The notes under the pieces are model-generated. The model saw only the letters and a list, made by a program, of their open reading frames with translations. It was not told where the DNA came from and did no database searches. Positions 1 to 10,680 of a DNA stretch of 64,000 nt are shown here, piece after piece. The stretch lies in the NCBI GenBank assembly GCA_005881575.1, contig VBCA01000015.1, positions 21,308 through 85,307 on the forward strand. The letters run 5' to 3'. Source of the stretch: Betaproteobacteria bacterium. Lineage in GTDB: Bacteria; Pseudomonadota; Gammaproteobacteria; Burkholderiales; SG8-39. Position numbers and translations under genes: made by a program. Numbering within the stretch: position 1 is the first letter of the stretch; every line of letters starts with the position of its first letter.

Positions 1-1
1 C

Positions 2-1198
<1,197 letters not shown>

Positions 1199-1223
1199 GC
1201 CTCGCGTCACGCGAGCCACCCCG

Positions 1224-1625
1224 TCATCGCTTCCTGTCCGCCAGCGGCGGGACGGGCCGCGGCTTGCGGTCCGTGCCGGTCGCAACGTAGGTGAGCGTCG
1301 CTTCGGTGACTTTGACGGTTTCGATCTCGGAAGGATTGCGCTGCGCGTACACCTCGACGTAGATGGTGATGGAAGTGGTGCCGACGCGCACGATGTCGCC
1401 GTAGAAGGAAAGCACGTCGCCGATGGATACGGGCTGCTTGAACTGGAACTCGTTGACCGCGACGGTGACCACGCGGCCGAGCGCGCGTCGCGCGGCGAGC
1501 ACGCTCCCGGCGATGTCGACCTGCGCCATGATCCAGCCGCCGAAAATGTCGCCGTGCTGGTTGGCGTCGGCCGGCATGGGCATGACGCGAAGAATAGGGT
1601 CCTTGTCTTGAGGCAGGTTCGTCAC
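1224..1625 (-). CDS. yciA: YciA-type acyl-CoA thioesterase
   Basis: Small hotdog-fold thioesterase of 133 residues that hydrolyses acyl-CoA to free acid and CoA. The N-terminal segment carries the family signature NQHGDIFGGWIMAQVD, in which the conserved Asn, His and Asp lie at the catalytic end of the hotdog helix. The EFQFKQPVSIGD segment forms the next strands. Length matches E. coli YciA. It lies just downstream of a glycosyltransferase gene on the same strand (gap about 9 bp) and converges on the acyl-CoA dehydrogenase, so a role in acyl-CoA turnover is plausible. Confidence 0.9.
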   Translation of the reverse strand: MTNLPQDKDPILRVMPMPADANQHGDIFGGWIMAQVDIAGSVLAARRALGRVVTVAVNEFQFKQPVSIGDVLSFYGDIVRVGTTSITIYVEVYAQRNPSEIETVKVTEATLTYVATGTDRKPRPVPPLADRKR

Positions 1626-1634
1626 CGCGCAATG

Positions 1635-2822
1635 TTACCGTGAACGCTCCAGCGCCGCCTCGATACGCGCGATTATCGTGGCGAGTGCGGCGCCGCGCTC
1701 GTGGCGGGCGTAGCGCTTTGCGAACTCGAGCGCCTTCGCGGCGTATTCCCCTTTTTCCGTAAGCGCCGTGAGCGCGGACGCGTAATCGGCGTTCGGCACA
1801 TCGGGCGCAATGCCCAGACCCGCGCCTAGGCGCACCACGCGCCTCATGATGAGGAACTGCTCGAGCTGGGTCGGCAGGAGCAGCACCGGCTTTCCGGCGA
1901 GCAGCGCCTGCGCGGTCATCTGGTGGCTCCCGTGGCATACGACGGCGTGCGCCTTCGGCAGCACCTTCGACACCGACATCGCCTCTGCAGAGAAGTCGAT
2001 CAAGCCTCCGCCGTATTTTTCCCTGAGTTTCGGGTCGATGCCGCGGCAGAAGACGAGCGTGGGCGACCCCGACGCCGCGATCGTCGCGAGCAGGGGATCC
2101 AGTCCCTTGAAGTAAGAATAGAGGTAGGCGAACAGGCGCGGGCCGGTACCCGCCGGCCAGTCGGGAACGGCCTTGCCCTCGCCGGAATCGGTGATGCCGT
2201 AGTAATCGCAGGGCCCGCGCTCGGGGTAGATATCGAGCTCGGGATAGGTGAGCAACATGGCCCGGCCGGCAAACAGCTCGCCGATGTTCGCGAGCGGACG
2301 CACGCCGTGGCCCGAGAGCACGGTGTTGATCGCATGCAGCACCCGGCGGTCCGCCGCCTCCAGGCGCGCGCGCGGCGCGGGCTCCCAATGGCGAAGCGGC
2401 GGCGAGGGCATCGCCGGCGGCGGGACGTGAAAGCCCTGCGAAATCTCGAAGCTCGGTATCCCGAGCGTCAACGCAGCGAGGTGCGCGGCGGGCGCGACGT
2501 TGGCCACCACCGCGTGCGAGCCCTTCAGGCGCTCCCGCCAGGCATCGATCAAGGCCTTGTGCTGGGGCGGATCGTGATAGCCGAAGTTGAGCAGGATCTC
2601 GCCGAGGCTGAGAGGAGCCTCGCAGGTCGGCGGCCCGGACCAGATGGGCGCGCTCTCGCGCGGAATTTCCGCCGCGCCGTCGAGGTCGGCACCCGCGGAA
2701 AGATCCCGGAGAAGGAAACGCGCGTCGTGCCCGCGCGTTTTCATCGCTGCCGCGATCGGCAGCAGGGTTGCGACGTGCCCCGTGCCCGCGCCCAGTTCCC
2801 AGGCGAAATCGATTTTCGCCAC
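1635..2822 (-). CDS. Glycosyltransferase, UGT/MGT-like (GT-B fold)
   Basis: 395-residue protein resembling GT1-family nucleotide-sugar glycosyltransferases. The N-terminus has the glycine-rich acceptor-side loop ELGAGTGHVATLLPIA. The C-terminal half has the donor-binding pattern VCHGSHQMTAQALLAGKPVL followed by LPTQLEQFLIMRRV, comparable to the HGG..T..EAL..G.P...P...DQ motif of the family. The acceptor is unknown. It lies 62 bp downstream of the FecR-domain gene on the same strand with a hairpin between them, so it may or may not be co-expressed with the secretion locus. A role in decorating a surface protein or lipid is possible but unproven. Confidence 0.8.
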   Translation of the reverse strand: MAKIDFAWELGAGTGHVATLLPIAAAMKTRGHDARFLLRDLSAGADLDGAAEIPRESAPIWSGPPTCEAPLSLGEILLNFGYHDPPQHKALIDAWRERLKGSHAVVANVAPAAHLAALTLGIPSFEISQGFHVPPPAMPSPPLRHWEPAPRARLEAADRRVLHAINTVLSGHGVRPLANIGELFAGRAMLLTYPELDIYPERGPCDYYGITDSGEGKAVPDWPAGTGPRLFAYLYSYFKGLDPLLATIAASGSPTLVFCRGIDPKLREKYGGGLIDFSAEAMSVSKVLPKAHAVVCHGSHQMTAQALLAGKPVLLLPTQLEQFLIMRRVVRLGAGLGIAPDVPNADYASALTALTEKGEYAAKALEFAKRYARHERGAALATIIARIEAALERSR

Positions 2823-2844
2823 TGCGATACGAGTCCTCGAAATG

Positions 2845-2868
2845 AAGAAGCCCGCCTAGAAGGCGGGT
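2845..2868 (-). terminator. Hairpin terminator after fecR-domain gene
   Basis: Perfect 7-bp stem, cccgcct / aggcggg with a 3-base loop (2851-2867). On the minus strand it is followed by a weak pyrimidine run (cttcttcatttc). It sits between the FecR-domain gene and the glycosyltransferase and would end or attenuate the secretion operon. Confidence 0.5.
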
Positions 2869-2884
2869 GTAGCGGCTCAAGGCC

Positions 2885-3613
2885 TTACTGGACCACGCAC
2901 TCCATGTTCGAGCCGGCGTTGATGCTGCTCGTCTTCAGCGTTTGCCCGAAGGTGGGCGGCGGGGTGACCTGCGGGAGATTTAGGGGTGGGGGGATCAACT
3001 TCGGAGGCAGATTGATATTGTTGGAGAAGCCCACCTGTCCGACGCCGACCACGAGCTCAAGGCCGCCCGCAATGAACGCGATCTGCCCCTCGGCCACCGT
3101 GACGTACACCCCCGGCGGTGGCAGGTCCGATGGCGCGCTCTCGCCGGGCCCGGGCGCGGGGATGTCGATCGCCGAATAGTCGGTGCCGCGGATGCCGATG
3201 GTGGCGGTGGAGGTCAACATCCTGTAGGCGCTGCGATTGGGCGTGCGCTTGCCGATCAGCCCGGTGAGGGAACGCAGTCCGCCCCTGAAAAGCTGCATCG
3301 CGAAGCTGTCGCGCTCGGGACGGCCCTCATCGTAGCCGTACGCCTCGATCTTGACCTGAGTGCTGGGCCGCAGCGTCACCTGTCCGCCGTCGGTGAAGCG
3401 CAGCTGCGCATAGCTGTCGCGCTCGGTGGAGATCACGTCGCCGACGAAGACATCGGAGCGCTCTGCCAGAGCCAGCACCGAGCCGTCGGGTCGCTGCACG
3501 GAGAGAGTCCCCGACAGATGCTGTACGGTGGCCTGCGCGAAGGCGAGCAGAGGGGCGAGCAGCGCAGCCGCCGCGAGAGCGCGGACGGACAGGCGAGGCG
3601 CGCTCACTTGCAT
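2885..3613 (-). CDS. Secreted FecR-domain protein
   Basis: 242-residue protein with an N-terminal signal peptide (hydrophobic [15 protein letters not shown], predicted cleavage near residue 26) and a FecR-type beta-rich domain over about residues 28-160. Family features are the early [11 protein letters not shown] strand pair, the [27 protein letters not shown] core in two parts, and [12 protein letters not shown]. There is no transmembrane anti-sigma architecture, so this is not a classical FecR signal transducer. The start ATG lies inside the end of tpsA (10-base overlap), giving tight translational coupling. FecR-domain proteins of this kind recur beside filamentous-haemagglutinin-like exoproteins. 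The C-terminal 50 residues are Pro- and Asn-rich and end with a lone Cys. Molecular role unknown. Confidence 0.85.
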   Translation of the reverse strand: MQVSAPRLSVRALAAAALLAPLLAFAQATVQHLSGTLSVQRPDGSVLALAERSDVFVGDVISTERDSYAQLRFTDGGQVTLRPSTQVKIEAYGYDEGRPERDSFAMQLFRGGLRSLTGLIGKRTPNRSAYRMLTSTATIGIRGTDYSAIDIPAPGPGESAPSDLPPPGVYVTVAEGQIAFIAGGLELVVGVGQVGFSNNINLPPKLIPPPLNLPQVTPPPTFGQTLKTSSINAGSNMECVVQ

Positions 3614-6600
3614 ATCGCCGCCGCTTTCTTGTCGTCGCGCTTGTCTTTCGTCGGCGCTTCCTCGACGACGCGTGCGCCGAGGGACCCGCTCGCGGCCGTG
3701 GTGTTGTAGGCTGCGGCCACGATCGTATTGGCGAGCGGGTCGCCTGAAACGAAAGTGAACTTGGTGATATTGAGCTGGTTCGGAAACAGCGGCGCGGTCA
3801 GGCCGAGGCCGCTCGCCACCAGATGCAGCGTGCCGAAGGCGCCGATCGTGACTTCGAACGCCCCGGTGGCGGTGCTGTAGGTGAACGGCCCGTTGAGCGT
3901 CATGTCGTTCGGAAGCGTGCTGCCAAGCGAAGGACCCGCGGTCGACAGGAAGATGCCGCTCCCGGCAGTGATGCCCTGCTGGACGTCGAGCGGGCCGAAG
4001 CTGTTGATCGTCACGTTGCCGGGGCTGCTCACGAGCGAAGTGATCGTCGTCCCGCCGTGAGCATTGAAGAGGATGTCGCCGGTCGTCGTCGTCAGCGTGT
4101 TGACGACGGCAGGCGTGGGGCCGAACGCGTTCAAGTCGATAGCGATGCCGTAGGCGGCGCTCGCGGCCAGCGCCGGAGCCGCGACGGCGAGCGGCGCCGT
4201 GGTCGAACCGATCGCGCCGCCGGCGTTGAGCGTCACTCCTGTGCCGCCTTGAACGCCGTTGCCAAGGGGGCTGCCCGATGTGGAGATTCCCGCAAGGGGG
4301 AGACCCGCAGCAGACCTGCTGCCGGTGATGTTTCCAGTAGCCGAAATCGAAGCAAGCCTGGAGGCCGAGACCCCTTCTAGCTCCAGGTTTCCGGAGTTGT
4401 TGAAAGTGAAGTTGCCGTTGCTGGCGGAACCCTGGAGAGACTTGACGGTGTTGGTCAGATCGAGCTTGACGTCCGTGCCGGCGGCGACAAGCGAATCCGT
4501 CGTCAGCGCCGCTGTCTGGGCCTGGGTCACTGCTCCGCCCGCGACGATGTCGATCAAGCCACAACACGTGCGGGTGATTCCAGCGCCGTCGAGTCCCCCG
4601 TAGGCATTGATCGCTCCCCCGAGAGCAATGTTGCCGGGAGTGGATATCAGGAATTCACCGCCGGTGCCGCCGAGACCGATCGCGCTGCCGGTGCCGCCGT
4701 TTCCGCCGATCGCAGAGATGGGGCCCATGGATCTGGCATCTCCAGAGATCGAGATCGTTCCCGCTGCGCCGCCGTTGCCGCCCGCGCTTCCTGCGGCTCC
4801 GTTGCCGCCCGCTCCACCGTTGGCGAGGATGTTGCCGCCGACCGTTACCGATTGTCCCTTGCTGCTGATCAACACGTTCCCCGCAGAACCGCCGGAACCG
4901 CCTTGACCGACGGTCACAGTGGCCCCGTTGCCTCCAGAGGTGAGAATGCCGCCAGAAATTGCCACCGTGCCGGAGGTTGCAGTGGCAAGACTTTCGATCG
5001 TTACATCCCCGCCGCGAGAGCCGGCCACGGGTCCGTTGGGGCTGCCGTCCGCTCCGTGAGTGTCGATGAGGCCGTTGACGGTGACGTTGCCGCCGTCGGT
5101 CGCAAGCTTCACGCCGCCGCCGACCCCCAAGGTTCCACCGCTTGTGTTGATGTTGCCGACGGCGACGCCGTAACCGAGGAGATTGGCGCTCCCGCCGTTG
5201 GTCGTGATGTTGCCGAAGCCGGAACTCGAGGTGATGCTGCCGACTCCGCTCGCGGAATTCGACGCCGGATCGTTAGCCCTCAGACTGATGTTCGTGCCGT
5301 TGGCGGTGATGTTGCCGCCCAGGTTGATGTTGTTACCGGCTTGCGCGGTGAAGGCACCTCCTCCATAGGTGAGGTTCAGGTCTGTCTGCAGATTGATGTC
5401 GTGATGCGCTTGAAGGGTCACAGACCCGTTCGTGCGCAAGCCGGCATCTATCGTGCCGATCGTAATCTGAGATAGGCCCAACACGGCAGGATCGTCGAAG
5501 CAGATTCCGGCCGGGCAGGTCAGCAGATCCAGGCCGATAGCTGCGATATTTATGTCAGTCGGATCGAGCAGCCACTCGCCGCCGTTGCCGTTCGGCGCGC
5601 TCGTGTCCACGCTGCCGAATGCCTGCAGCGCCTTGCCCGAAGTCTCGACGAAACCGCCGTTGCCGCCTTGCGAGCCGCCGCGCGCGGAGATGCTGCCGAA
5701 GAACTTCGTGGACTCGTCCGACCATACGATCACGCGGCCGCCATCACCGGTGGTGCCCGCATCGGCACGGATGATTCCGTCCGAACCGATCACGGTCTGC
5801 TGCGCGTTCTGGATGTCGGGATTGGCGCCGTGCGCGTCGCCGCCGACGAGGACCGTGCCGCCGCCCGAGTCGCCCGATGCGTCGATCACACCGTGGCCGA
5901 TCACGCCGACGCGCACGCCGAGGGCGTGGATCGTTCCGCCTTGGCCCGAGCTGCCCGTGGCCTCCACCGTTCCGGAGATGAGATTGGTGCCGCCCTGCGC
6001 TTGAAGCGTTATGGTGCCTCCGCTCGGTCCGTTGGCGGCGGTGAGGCTGCCGGCGTCCAGGGTGAGATCCCGCGTGGCGATCAGGCGGATCTCGCCGTTG
6101 GCGCCGACCACGGCGCTGTTCGCCTCCACGACGCCGCCCTGGCGCACCAGCGCGCCGAACATGCCGATGCGGCCGGAGTCGGAGATCAGTCGTCCCAGGT
6201 TGAGCGCCTGCTCGGCGTCAGCGACGATGTGCACGGTAACGAAAGGGGAATTCTCGGAGACCAGCTCCACGCTCTTGCCTGCGGCCAGCACGATCTCGCC
6301 CTGCGGGGAGCGGATGACGCCCGAGTTTTGCACGTCCGCGCCGACCAGGAACACCCGCCCGCCCGGGCCGCCCGAGCTCGTGTCGATCACGCCGGCGTTG
6401 GAGACGGCGCCCGCGCCGGGAGTCTCGGTGAAGCGCAGCCGTCCGTTGAGGAAGTCCTGGTCGGAGAGATTCAGGCTCGAAGCGACGAATCCTGCGACGT
6501 CAATGCGCCCGGTCGAACCGATCACGACGCCGCTCGGGTTGATCAGGAACACCCGGCCGTTCGAGGAAAGTATCCCGTCGATCACGCTTTGCGGGATCAC

Positions 6601-6900
6601 TCCGTTCGCGCCTACCACGCGGTTGAGCACCGCCGAGGAACCCGAGGACTGCAGGAACTGCGTGATCTCGTTGACGCCGATCGAGAAGCCCTGCCAGTTG
6701 ATGATGGCGCCGGCGCTGTTGGTGATCGTCAGCGTGTTGCCCGAGCTCGCGAAGGTCGCGCTGCCCGAGCTGACCGTGCCGCCCGTGGGATTGGCGAGAC
6801 TCGGTCCATTGGAAAGACCGAAGCAGGCGGCCACCGAGAGCGCGATCAGCTTGGGCTTGAAATCGACTCGTCGCCTGCGCTTGGCGCTGGAACTGGACAT
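3604..6900 (-). CDS. TpsA filamentous-haemagglutinin-like exoprotein
   Basis: 1098-residue secreted protein of the two-partner secretion type. Residues 1-36 form an extended basic signal peptide. The TPS domain follows (about 37-300), with the diagnostic [11 protein letters not shown] motif near residue 118 that guides docking to the TpsB porin. The middle has the GGFVETSGK and LLDPTDINI motifs (about 416-452) common in TPS exoproteins, then beta-helix-like repeats with a Gly/Asn-rich block at about 655-770. Two Cys pairs (462/467 and 779/780) are unusual for such proteins. The C-terminus is short and charged ([10 protein letters not shown]). The start has a G-rich ribosome site (ggggggtagcc). 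The tpsB gene lies directly upstream. Likely an adhesin or surface fibre; no toxin domain is visible. Confidence 0.92.
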   Translation of the reverse strand: MSSSSAKRRRRVDFKPKLIALSVAACFGLSNGPSLANPTGGTVSSGSATFASSGNTLTITNSAGAIINWQGFSIGVNEITQFLQSSGSSAVLNRVVGANGVIPQSVIDGILSSNGRVFLINPSGVVIGSTGRIDVAGFVASSLNLSDQDFLNGRLRFTETPGAGAVSNAGVIDTSSGGPGGRVFLVGADVQNSGVIRSPQGEIVLAAGKSVELVSENSPFVTVHIVADAEQALNLGRLISDSGRIGMFGALVRQGGVVEANSAVVGANGEIRLIATRDLTLDAGSLTAANGPSGGTITLQAQGGTNLISGTVEATGSSGQGGTIHALGVRVGVIGHGVIDASGDSGGGTVLVGGDAHGANPDIQNAQQTVIGSDGIIRADAGTTGDGGRVIVWSDESTKFFGSISARGGSQGGNGGFVETSGKALQAFGSVDTSAPNGNGGEWLLDPTDINIAAIGLDLLTCPAGICFDDPAVLGLSQITIGTIDAGLRTNGSVTLQAHHDINLQTDLNLTYGGGAFTAQAGNNINLGGNITANGTNISLRANDPASNSASGVGSITSSSGFGNITTNGGSANLLGYGVAVGNINTSGGTLGVGGGVKLATDGGNVTVNGLIDTHGADGSPNGPVAGSRGGDVTIESLATATSGTVAISGGILTSGGNGATVTVGQGGSGGSAGNVLISSKGQSVTVGGNILANGGAGGNGAAGSAGGNGGAAGTISISGDARSMGPISAIGGNGGTGSAIGLGGTGGEFLISTPGNIALGGAINAYGGLDGAGITRTCCGLIDIVAGGAVTQAQTAALTTDSLVAAGTDVKLDLTNTVKSLQGSASNGNFTFNNSGNLELEGVSASRLASISATGNITGSRSAAGLPLAGISTSGSPLGNGVQGGTGVTLNAGGAIGSTTAPLAVAAPALAASAAYGIAIDLNAFGPTPAVVNTLTTTTGDILFNAHGGTTITSLVSSPGNVTINSFGPLDVQQGITAGSGIFLSTAGPSLGSTLPNDMTLNGPFTYSTATGAFEVTIGAFGTLHLVASGLGLTAPLFPNQLNITKFTFVSGDPLANTIVAAAYNTTAASGSLGARVVEEAPTKDKRDDKKAAAICK

Positions 6901-6917
6901 GGCTACCCCCCGATAGA

Positions 6918-6953
6918 CTTCATTTCCGCAGCAAACTTCATTCCCGCAGCAAA
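6918..6953. repeat. Two tandem 18-bp repeats in the tpsA leader
   Basis: Two adjacent copies of cttcattyccgcagcaaa (6918-6935 and 6936-6953) differ at one base. They lie 18-53 bp upstream of the tpsA start, in the tpsB-tpsA gap. They could be a regulator site, an RNA structure element or a slippage duplication; the sequence alone does not decide. Confidence 0.75.
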
Positions 6954-7018
6954 CGGGAAACTCATTCTAGACCCCGGTCGCAGGCGTGGCATGTGACTTT
7001 TCGCACAAGCGGTCCGCC

Positions 7019-8722
7019 TCAAAAGCTGTAAGCGACAGCGGCATGGGCCCGGTATTCTCCCTTCAGACGGGTGCCCGCATCCTGGGTGACCCGCGCGACA
7101 TCGAGCCGGAACGCGAAGGACTTGCCCTGGTTCGCGCGTACGCCCAGGCCGAAGCTCCCGAGCTTGTTTTCCGGGCCGCGCTCCGGAATATTGTCGTGGC
7201 CGCGCGCCGCGTCGTAGAACACGAGCGCCCGCGCGCGCCAGGTGCTGCCGATCCACGATCCGAAATCCGGGCCGTAGCCCTCGAGCGAGAACCGCCGGCC
7301 GACGTCGCTCGCCGTCTCGCGCTCGTAGTAACCGCGCACGCTGTCGGCGCCGCCCATCCCGAATTGCTCGCCCGGGACGAGCAGGTCGCGGGTCTGCTGG
7401 GCGTTCGCGGCCGCGCGCAGGATGAAATCCGAAGGCAGCACCTGCGAGAAGACGACACCTGCGCGCCAGATTGAATATTTGGCCGAAGCGCCGGCGCGCG
7501 CAGGGCGCCTGACTGGGTTTCCGTTGCTATCCACGACTAGGTTTCCGCTGCTATCCAGGATTCCAGTGAAGGCTTCCTGATCGCCGTTAGGTCCACCGGG
7601 AATGTTGCGCGAGTAGGAGACGTTGAAGGACAAATCCCGCCCGACCTGCGACGCGCGGCCGATGTAGGTGAGCGAGACCGGCCGGACCGTGATGTCCGGA
7701 ACCTCTGACTGGCCAGAATCCGCGAAAATGACGCTGTTCTTGTACGCGCGGTAATCCCATCCGAGCGCGACCCGATGTTCGTGGCTATCGATCCGCCCCA
7801 GCAGTTGCGTGTAGCGCAGCCCGAAGACCGTCCCTTTGCCCGACACGGTGAAATCATTCAGCACCGTGCCCGAATTGACGCTCGAATACCCGGCGAGGAC
7901 ATCGACGACGCCGCTCAATTTGTATACGGGCACGCGGTATGCGGCGCCGAAGACCTTCACGTCGGACGCGTGGCCCGGGGAGCTGAGGTACTGCGCATTG
8001 ATCACGTCGTCGCCGTTGAAGAGGTTCGCGTTCTGGTAGCCGAGGCCGGTGCGCAAGTTACCGGTCGCCGGAGTGCCGGTGTTGTCCGCGGACATCGAGA
8101 CCCTGGAGGGTTTTTCGTCCGTGACGCGAACGGTCGCGTCGACCTGGCCGGGGTCGTCAGCGGCCTGCAGCGCCACGCTCACTTGCTTGGCCGGGTTCTC
8201 GTTCACGAGCTGGGCGTGCTGGCCGATCGCGCGCGTGTTCGGGGAGGTGCCTTCTTTCAGCGAAGGCAGGCCCGCCCTGACGTTCTTTTCGTCGAAAAAG
8301 CGATTGCCCTGTATCTGCACGCGCCGGATCCGCGCCTCGACCACGCGCAAACGCACCTGGCCGGAGCGAATGTCCTGCTCGGGAACGCTCACGCGCACCG
8401 CGTTGTAGCCGCGGCGGGTGTAGACATCCTGCAGCGCTTCGAGCGCGCGCTGAATGTGTCCGAAGTCGCGGTCCTTTCCGGAGAAGGGCGCGAGAATCCT
8501 GTCGAGTTCCCCTTGCGAAAGGATCGTATTTCCGTCGACGAGAAAACGCTGGATCGTGAACCGCGGCGGGGCCGGCGGCTTGGAGGGCGCCGCGACCGGA
8601 GCCTGTGACTGCGGTCTGGGAGGCTGCGGCTTCGTCGGCGCCTGAGCAATTGCGCTGCTCGCGCACAGCGCGAACAGCGATACGAGCAAACGCAGCGCGC
8701 CCACCGTTGGTGTTGGAGCCAC
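7019..8722 (-). CDS. TpsB outer-membrane transporter (ShlB/FhaC/HecB family)
   Basis: 567-residue Omp85-superfamily porin that carries the TpsA partner across the outer membrane. It has a signal peptide (about residues 1-26) and a Pro-rich linker (about 27-50) typical of FhaC helix-1 linkers. Two POTRA domains follow, beginning at FTIQRFLVDGNTIL and VQIQGNRFF. A 16-strand barrel then ends in AVAYSF with a terminal Phe. The VRGYYERE segment is the conserved L6 loop motif. The GTG start at 8722 has a strong GGAGGG ribosome site. The gene starts only 12 bp after the fad operon on the same strand, so read-through from it is possible. Confidence 0.94.
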   Translation of the reverse strand: MAPTPTVGALRLLVSLFALCASSAIAQAPTKPQPPRPQSQAPVAAPSKPPAPPRFTIQRFLVDGNTILSQGELDRILAPFSGKDRDFGHIQRALEALQDVYTRRGYNAVRVSVPEQDIRSGQVRLRVVEARIRRVQIQGNRFFDEKNVRAGLPSLKEGTSPNTRAIGQHAQLVNENPAKQVSVALQAADDPGQVDATVRVTDEKPSRVSMSADNTGTPATGNLRTGLGYQNANLFNGDDVINAQYLSSPGHASDVKVFGAAYRVPVYKLSGVVDVLAGYSSVNSGTVLNDFTVSGKGTVFGLRYTQLLGRIDSHEHRVALGWDYRAYKNSVIFADSGQSEVPDITVRPVSLTYIGRASQVGRDLSFNVSYSRNIPGGPNGDQEAFTGILDSSGNLVVDSNGNPVRRPARAGASAKYSIWRAGVVFSQVLPSDFILRAAANAQQTRDLLVPGEQFGMGGADSVRGYYERETASDVGRRFSLEGYGPDFGSWIGSTWRARALVFYDAARGHDNIPERGPENKLGSFGLGVRANQGKSFAFRLDVARVTQDAGTRLKGEYRAHAAVAYSF

Positions 8723-8734
8723 CTCGACCCTCCC

Positions 8735-10675
8735 TCAGGAATTTCCGGCCTTGGTCTTCATATAGTTCAGCGGTCCGCCGCGGAAGGGCGCGAAACCGGT
8801 AGCGAAGATGAGTCCCGCGTCGACGAGGTCGGCGTCGGCGACGATGCCTTCGGCGACGACGGCCCGAGCTTCCTCGAGGTAGGGCGCGATGAGCTTATCG
8901 GTGAGTTCGGGCGTGGCGCCGCGCGCGGCGCCTTTGCGCGCCTTGCCGTTCTGCCAGACGTAGTAGCCGCGGCCGGTTTTCTTGCCGAGATTTCCCGCGG
9001 CGACGAGTTCCGCGAGTTTTCTCGGGGGTTCTGCGCTTTCGCCCGCCAATTCCTTGCCCACCGCGAGGCAGATGTCGAGGCCCACCGTATCGGCGAGCTC
9101 GATCGGCCCCATCGGCATGCCGAACGCCGTGACCGCCGCGTCGAGCGTCTCCCGCGCGACGCCTTCGTCCACCATGCGCAGCGCCTGGTCGATGTAGGGA
9201 CCGAGCACGCGATTGACGAGAAAACCCGGCGAGTCCTTGACCGGCAGGGGCAGTTTATCGATCTGCCGCACGAAGGCCGCCGCCCGCTTCGCGACTCCCG
9301 AGTCGGTGGCCGCGCCCTTGACCACTTCGACCAGCTGCAACTGCGGCACCGGGTTGAAGAAATGGATTCCCACGAGGCGCGACGGATCCTCGAATTTCGC
9401 GCCGATATCGGCGAGCTTGAGGCTCGATGTGTTCGAGGCGAGGAGCGCCTCCGGCTTCGCCGCCGCTTCGAGCTTCGCGAACAGCTCGCGCTTCGCCTGC
9501 AGGTTCTCGAAAATCGCCTCGATGACGACGTCCGCATGCCGCGCTCCGTCCCCGGCGACGTCGGGAATCAACCGGTCGAGCGCATCCCGGATCCGGGATT
9601 TGTCGCGAAGCCGGCGTTTGAAAAGCTCGGTCGCGCGCTTCATCGCCGGCGCGAGGCGCTCGGCCGACTGGTCCTGAAGAGTCACCGTCAGGCCGCGCAT
9701 CGCGCACCAGGCGGCGATGTCTCCGCCCATGACGCCCGCGCCGACCACGTGAACGTGTTGCGCCTTGAAGTCGCTGTCCTTTCCGAGCGATTTCAGGCGC
9801 TCCTGGAGGAAGAAGATGCGGATGAGGTTGCGCGCGGTATCGCCCTCGAGAAGCCCGATGACCGACGCCGGGTCCTCGGGTCGCGGCGCGAACGGATCGC
9901 CGTCGTATCTCCGCCACAGCTCGAGGATCGCGTAAGGCGCGGGATAATGATCCGGCGAGGCCCGGGAAGCGAGCTCCCTTCTCGCGAGGTGAACGACGAG
10001 CGGACGCATCAGGCCGGAATTCATCAGCCGCTGGAAGAGTGGCAGTGTTCTCGGGCGGGGCGCCTCGAGCACGATCACGCGCGCGGCGTTGTCCTGGATA
10101 CGCGGCGGCACCGCCTCGTCGACGAGACCCAGACGCTTCGCGCGGCGCGCGTCCACGGCCCGCCCCGTGAGCAGCATGTCGAGCGCCGCAGTCGGGCCGA
10201 CGAGGCGCGGCAGGCGCTTGACGCCGCCCCAGCCCGGAAGGATGCCGAGCATCACTTCGGGAAGCGCAAAGCGCGTTCCGGGCTGATCCACCGCGACGCG
10301 ATAGCGGCAGGCGAGCGCGAGCTCGACGCCCCCGCCCATGCAGAAGCCGTTGACGAGCGCAAGCGTCGGGAACGGCAAGGCCGCGAGTTTGTTGTAGAGA
10401 TCCCAGCCGCGCTTGACCAGGCGCATCGCTTCGTCCGCGTCCTTGATCCGGGTGAACTCCTCGACGTCGGCGCCCGCGATGAACCCGGAGTCCTTGGCGG
10501 AGCGGATGATGAGCCCACGCGGATTCTTCGCGCGCAGCTCGTCGAAAATCCGGTCGAGCTCTGCCATCGCGTCGGCGGACAGGACGTTCGCGGATGCGTC
10601 CTTCTTGTCGAACGACAGCCAGACGATGTTGTCGCGGTCGGTCTCGAGCTTCCAGTGCTGGTAGCTGTCCACCAT
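8735..10675 (-). CDS. Enoyl-CoA hydratase / 3-hydroxyacyl-CoA dehydrogenase
   Basis: Bifunctional beta-oxidation enzyme of 646 residues, homologous to FadB/FadJ alpha subunits. The N-terminal crotonase domain (about 1-190) has the oxyanion-hole region FIAGAD (65-70) and the catalytic glutamates in GGGVE (Glu118) and ALPE (Glu140). The middle Rossmann domain has GAGVMGGDIA from 312. The dehydrogenase signature HFFNPVP follows with catalytic His438, then two C-terminal 3HCDH helices. It is shorter than E. coli FadB/FadJ. The ATG at 10675 was chosen; a GTG at 10684 overlapping the thiolase stop (GTGA) with gaggcg upstream is an equally good start. It pairs with the thiolase directly upstream to complete the beta-oxidation spiral. 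Confidence 0.93.
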   Translation of the reverse strand: MVDSYQHWKLETDRDNIVWLSFDKKDASANVLSADAMAELDRIFDELRAKNPRGLIIRSAKDSGFIAGADVEEFTRIKDADEAMRLVKRGWDLYNKLAALPFPTLALVNGFCMGGGVELALACRYRVAVDQPGTRFALPEVMLGILPGWGGVKRLPRLVGPTAALDMLLTGRAVDARRAKRLGLVDEAVPPRIQDNAARVIVLEAPRPRTLPLFQRLMNSGLMRPLVVHLARRELASRASPDHYPAPYAILELWRRYDGDPFAPRPEDPASVIGLLEGDTARNLIRIFFLQERLKSLGKDSDFKAQHVHVVGAGVMGGDIAAWCAMRGLTVTLQDQSAERLAPAMKRATELFKRRLRDKSRIRDALDRLIPDVAGDGARHADVVIEAIFENLQAKRELFAKLEAAAKPEALLASNTSSLKLADIGAKFEDPSRLVGIHFFNPVPQLQLVEVVKGAATDSGVAKRAAAFVRQIDKLPLPVKDSPGFLVNRVLGPYIDQALRMVDEGVARETLDAAVTAFGMPMGPIELADTVGLDICLAVGKELAGESAEPPRKLAELVAAGNLGKKTGRGYYVWQNGKARKGAARGATPELTDKLIAPYLEEARAVVAEGIVADADLVDAGLIFATGFAPFRGGPLNYMKTKAGNS

Positions 10676-10680
10676 GACGG

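Noticed and set aside
4600..4900. Possible CRISPR or tandem-repeat array
   Set aside because: The repeats are degenerate Gly/Asn-rich codons inside tpsA with no regular spacers.
5668..6996. Long open frame (442 codons) on the plus strand across tpsA
   Set aside because: It is antisense to the clear TPS domain, is Arg/Ala-rich without any family motif, and arises from GC-rich third positions.
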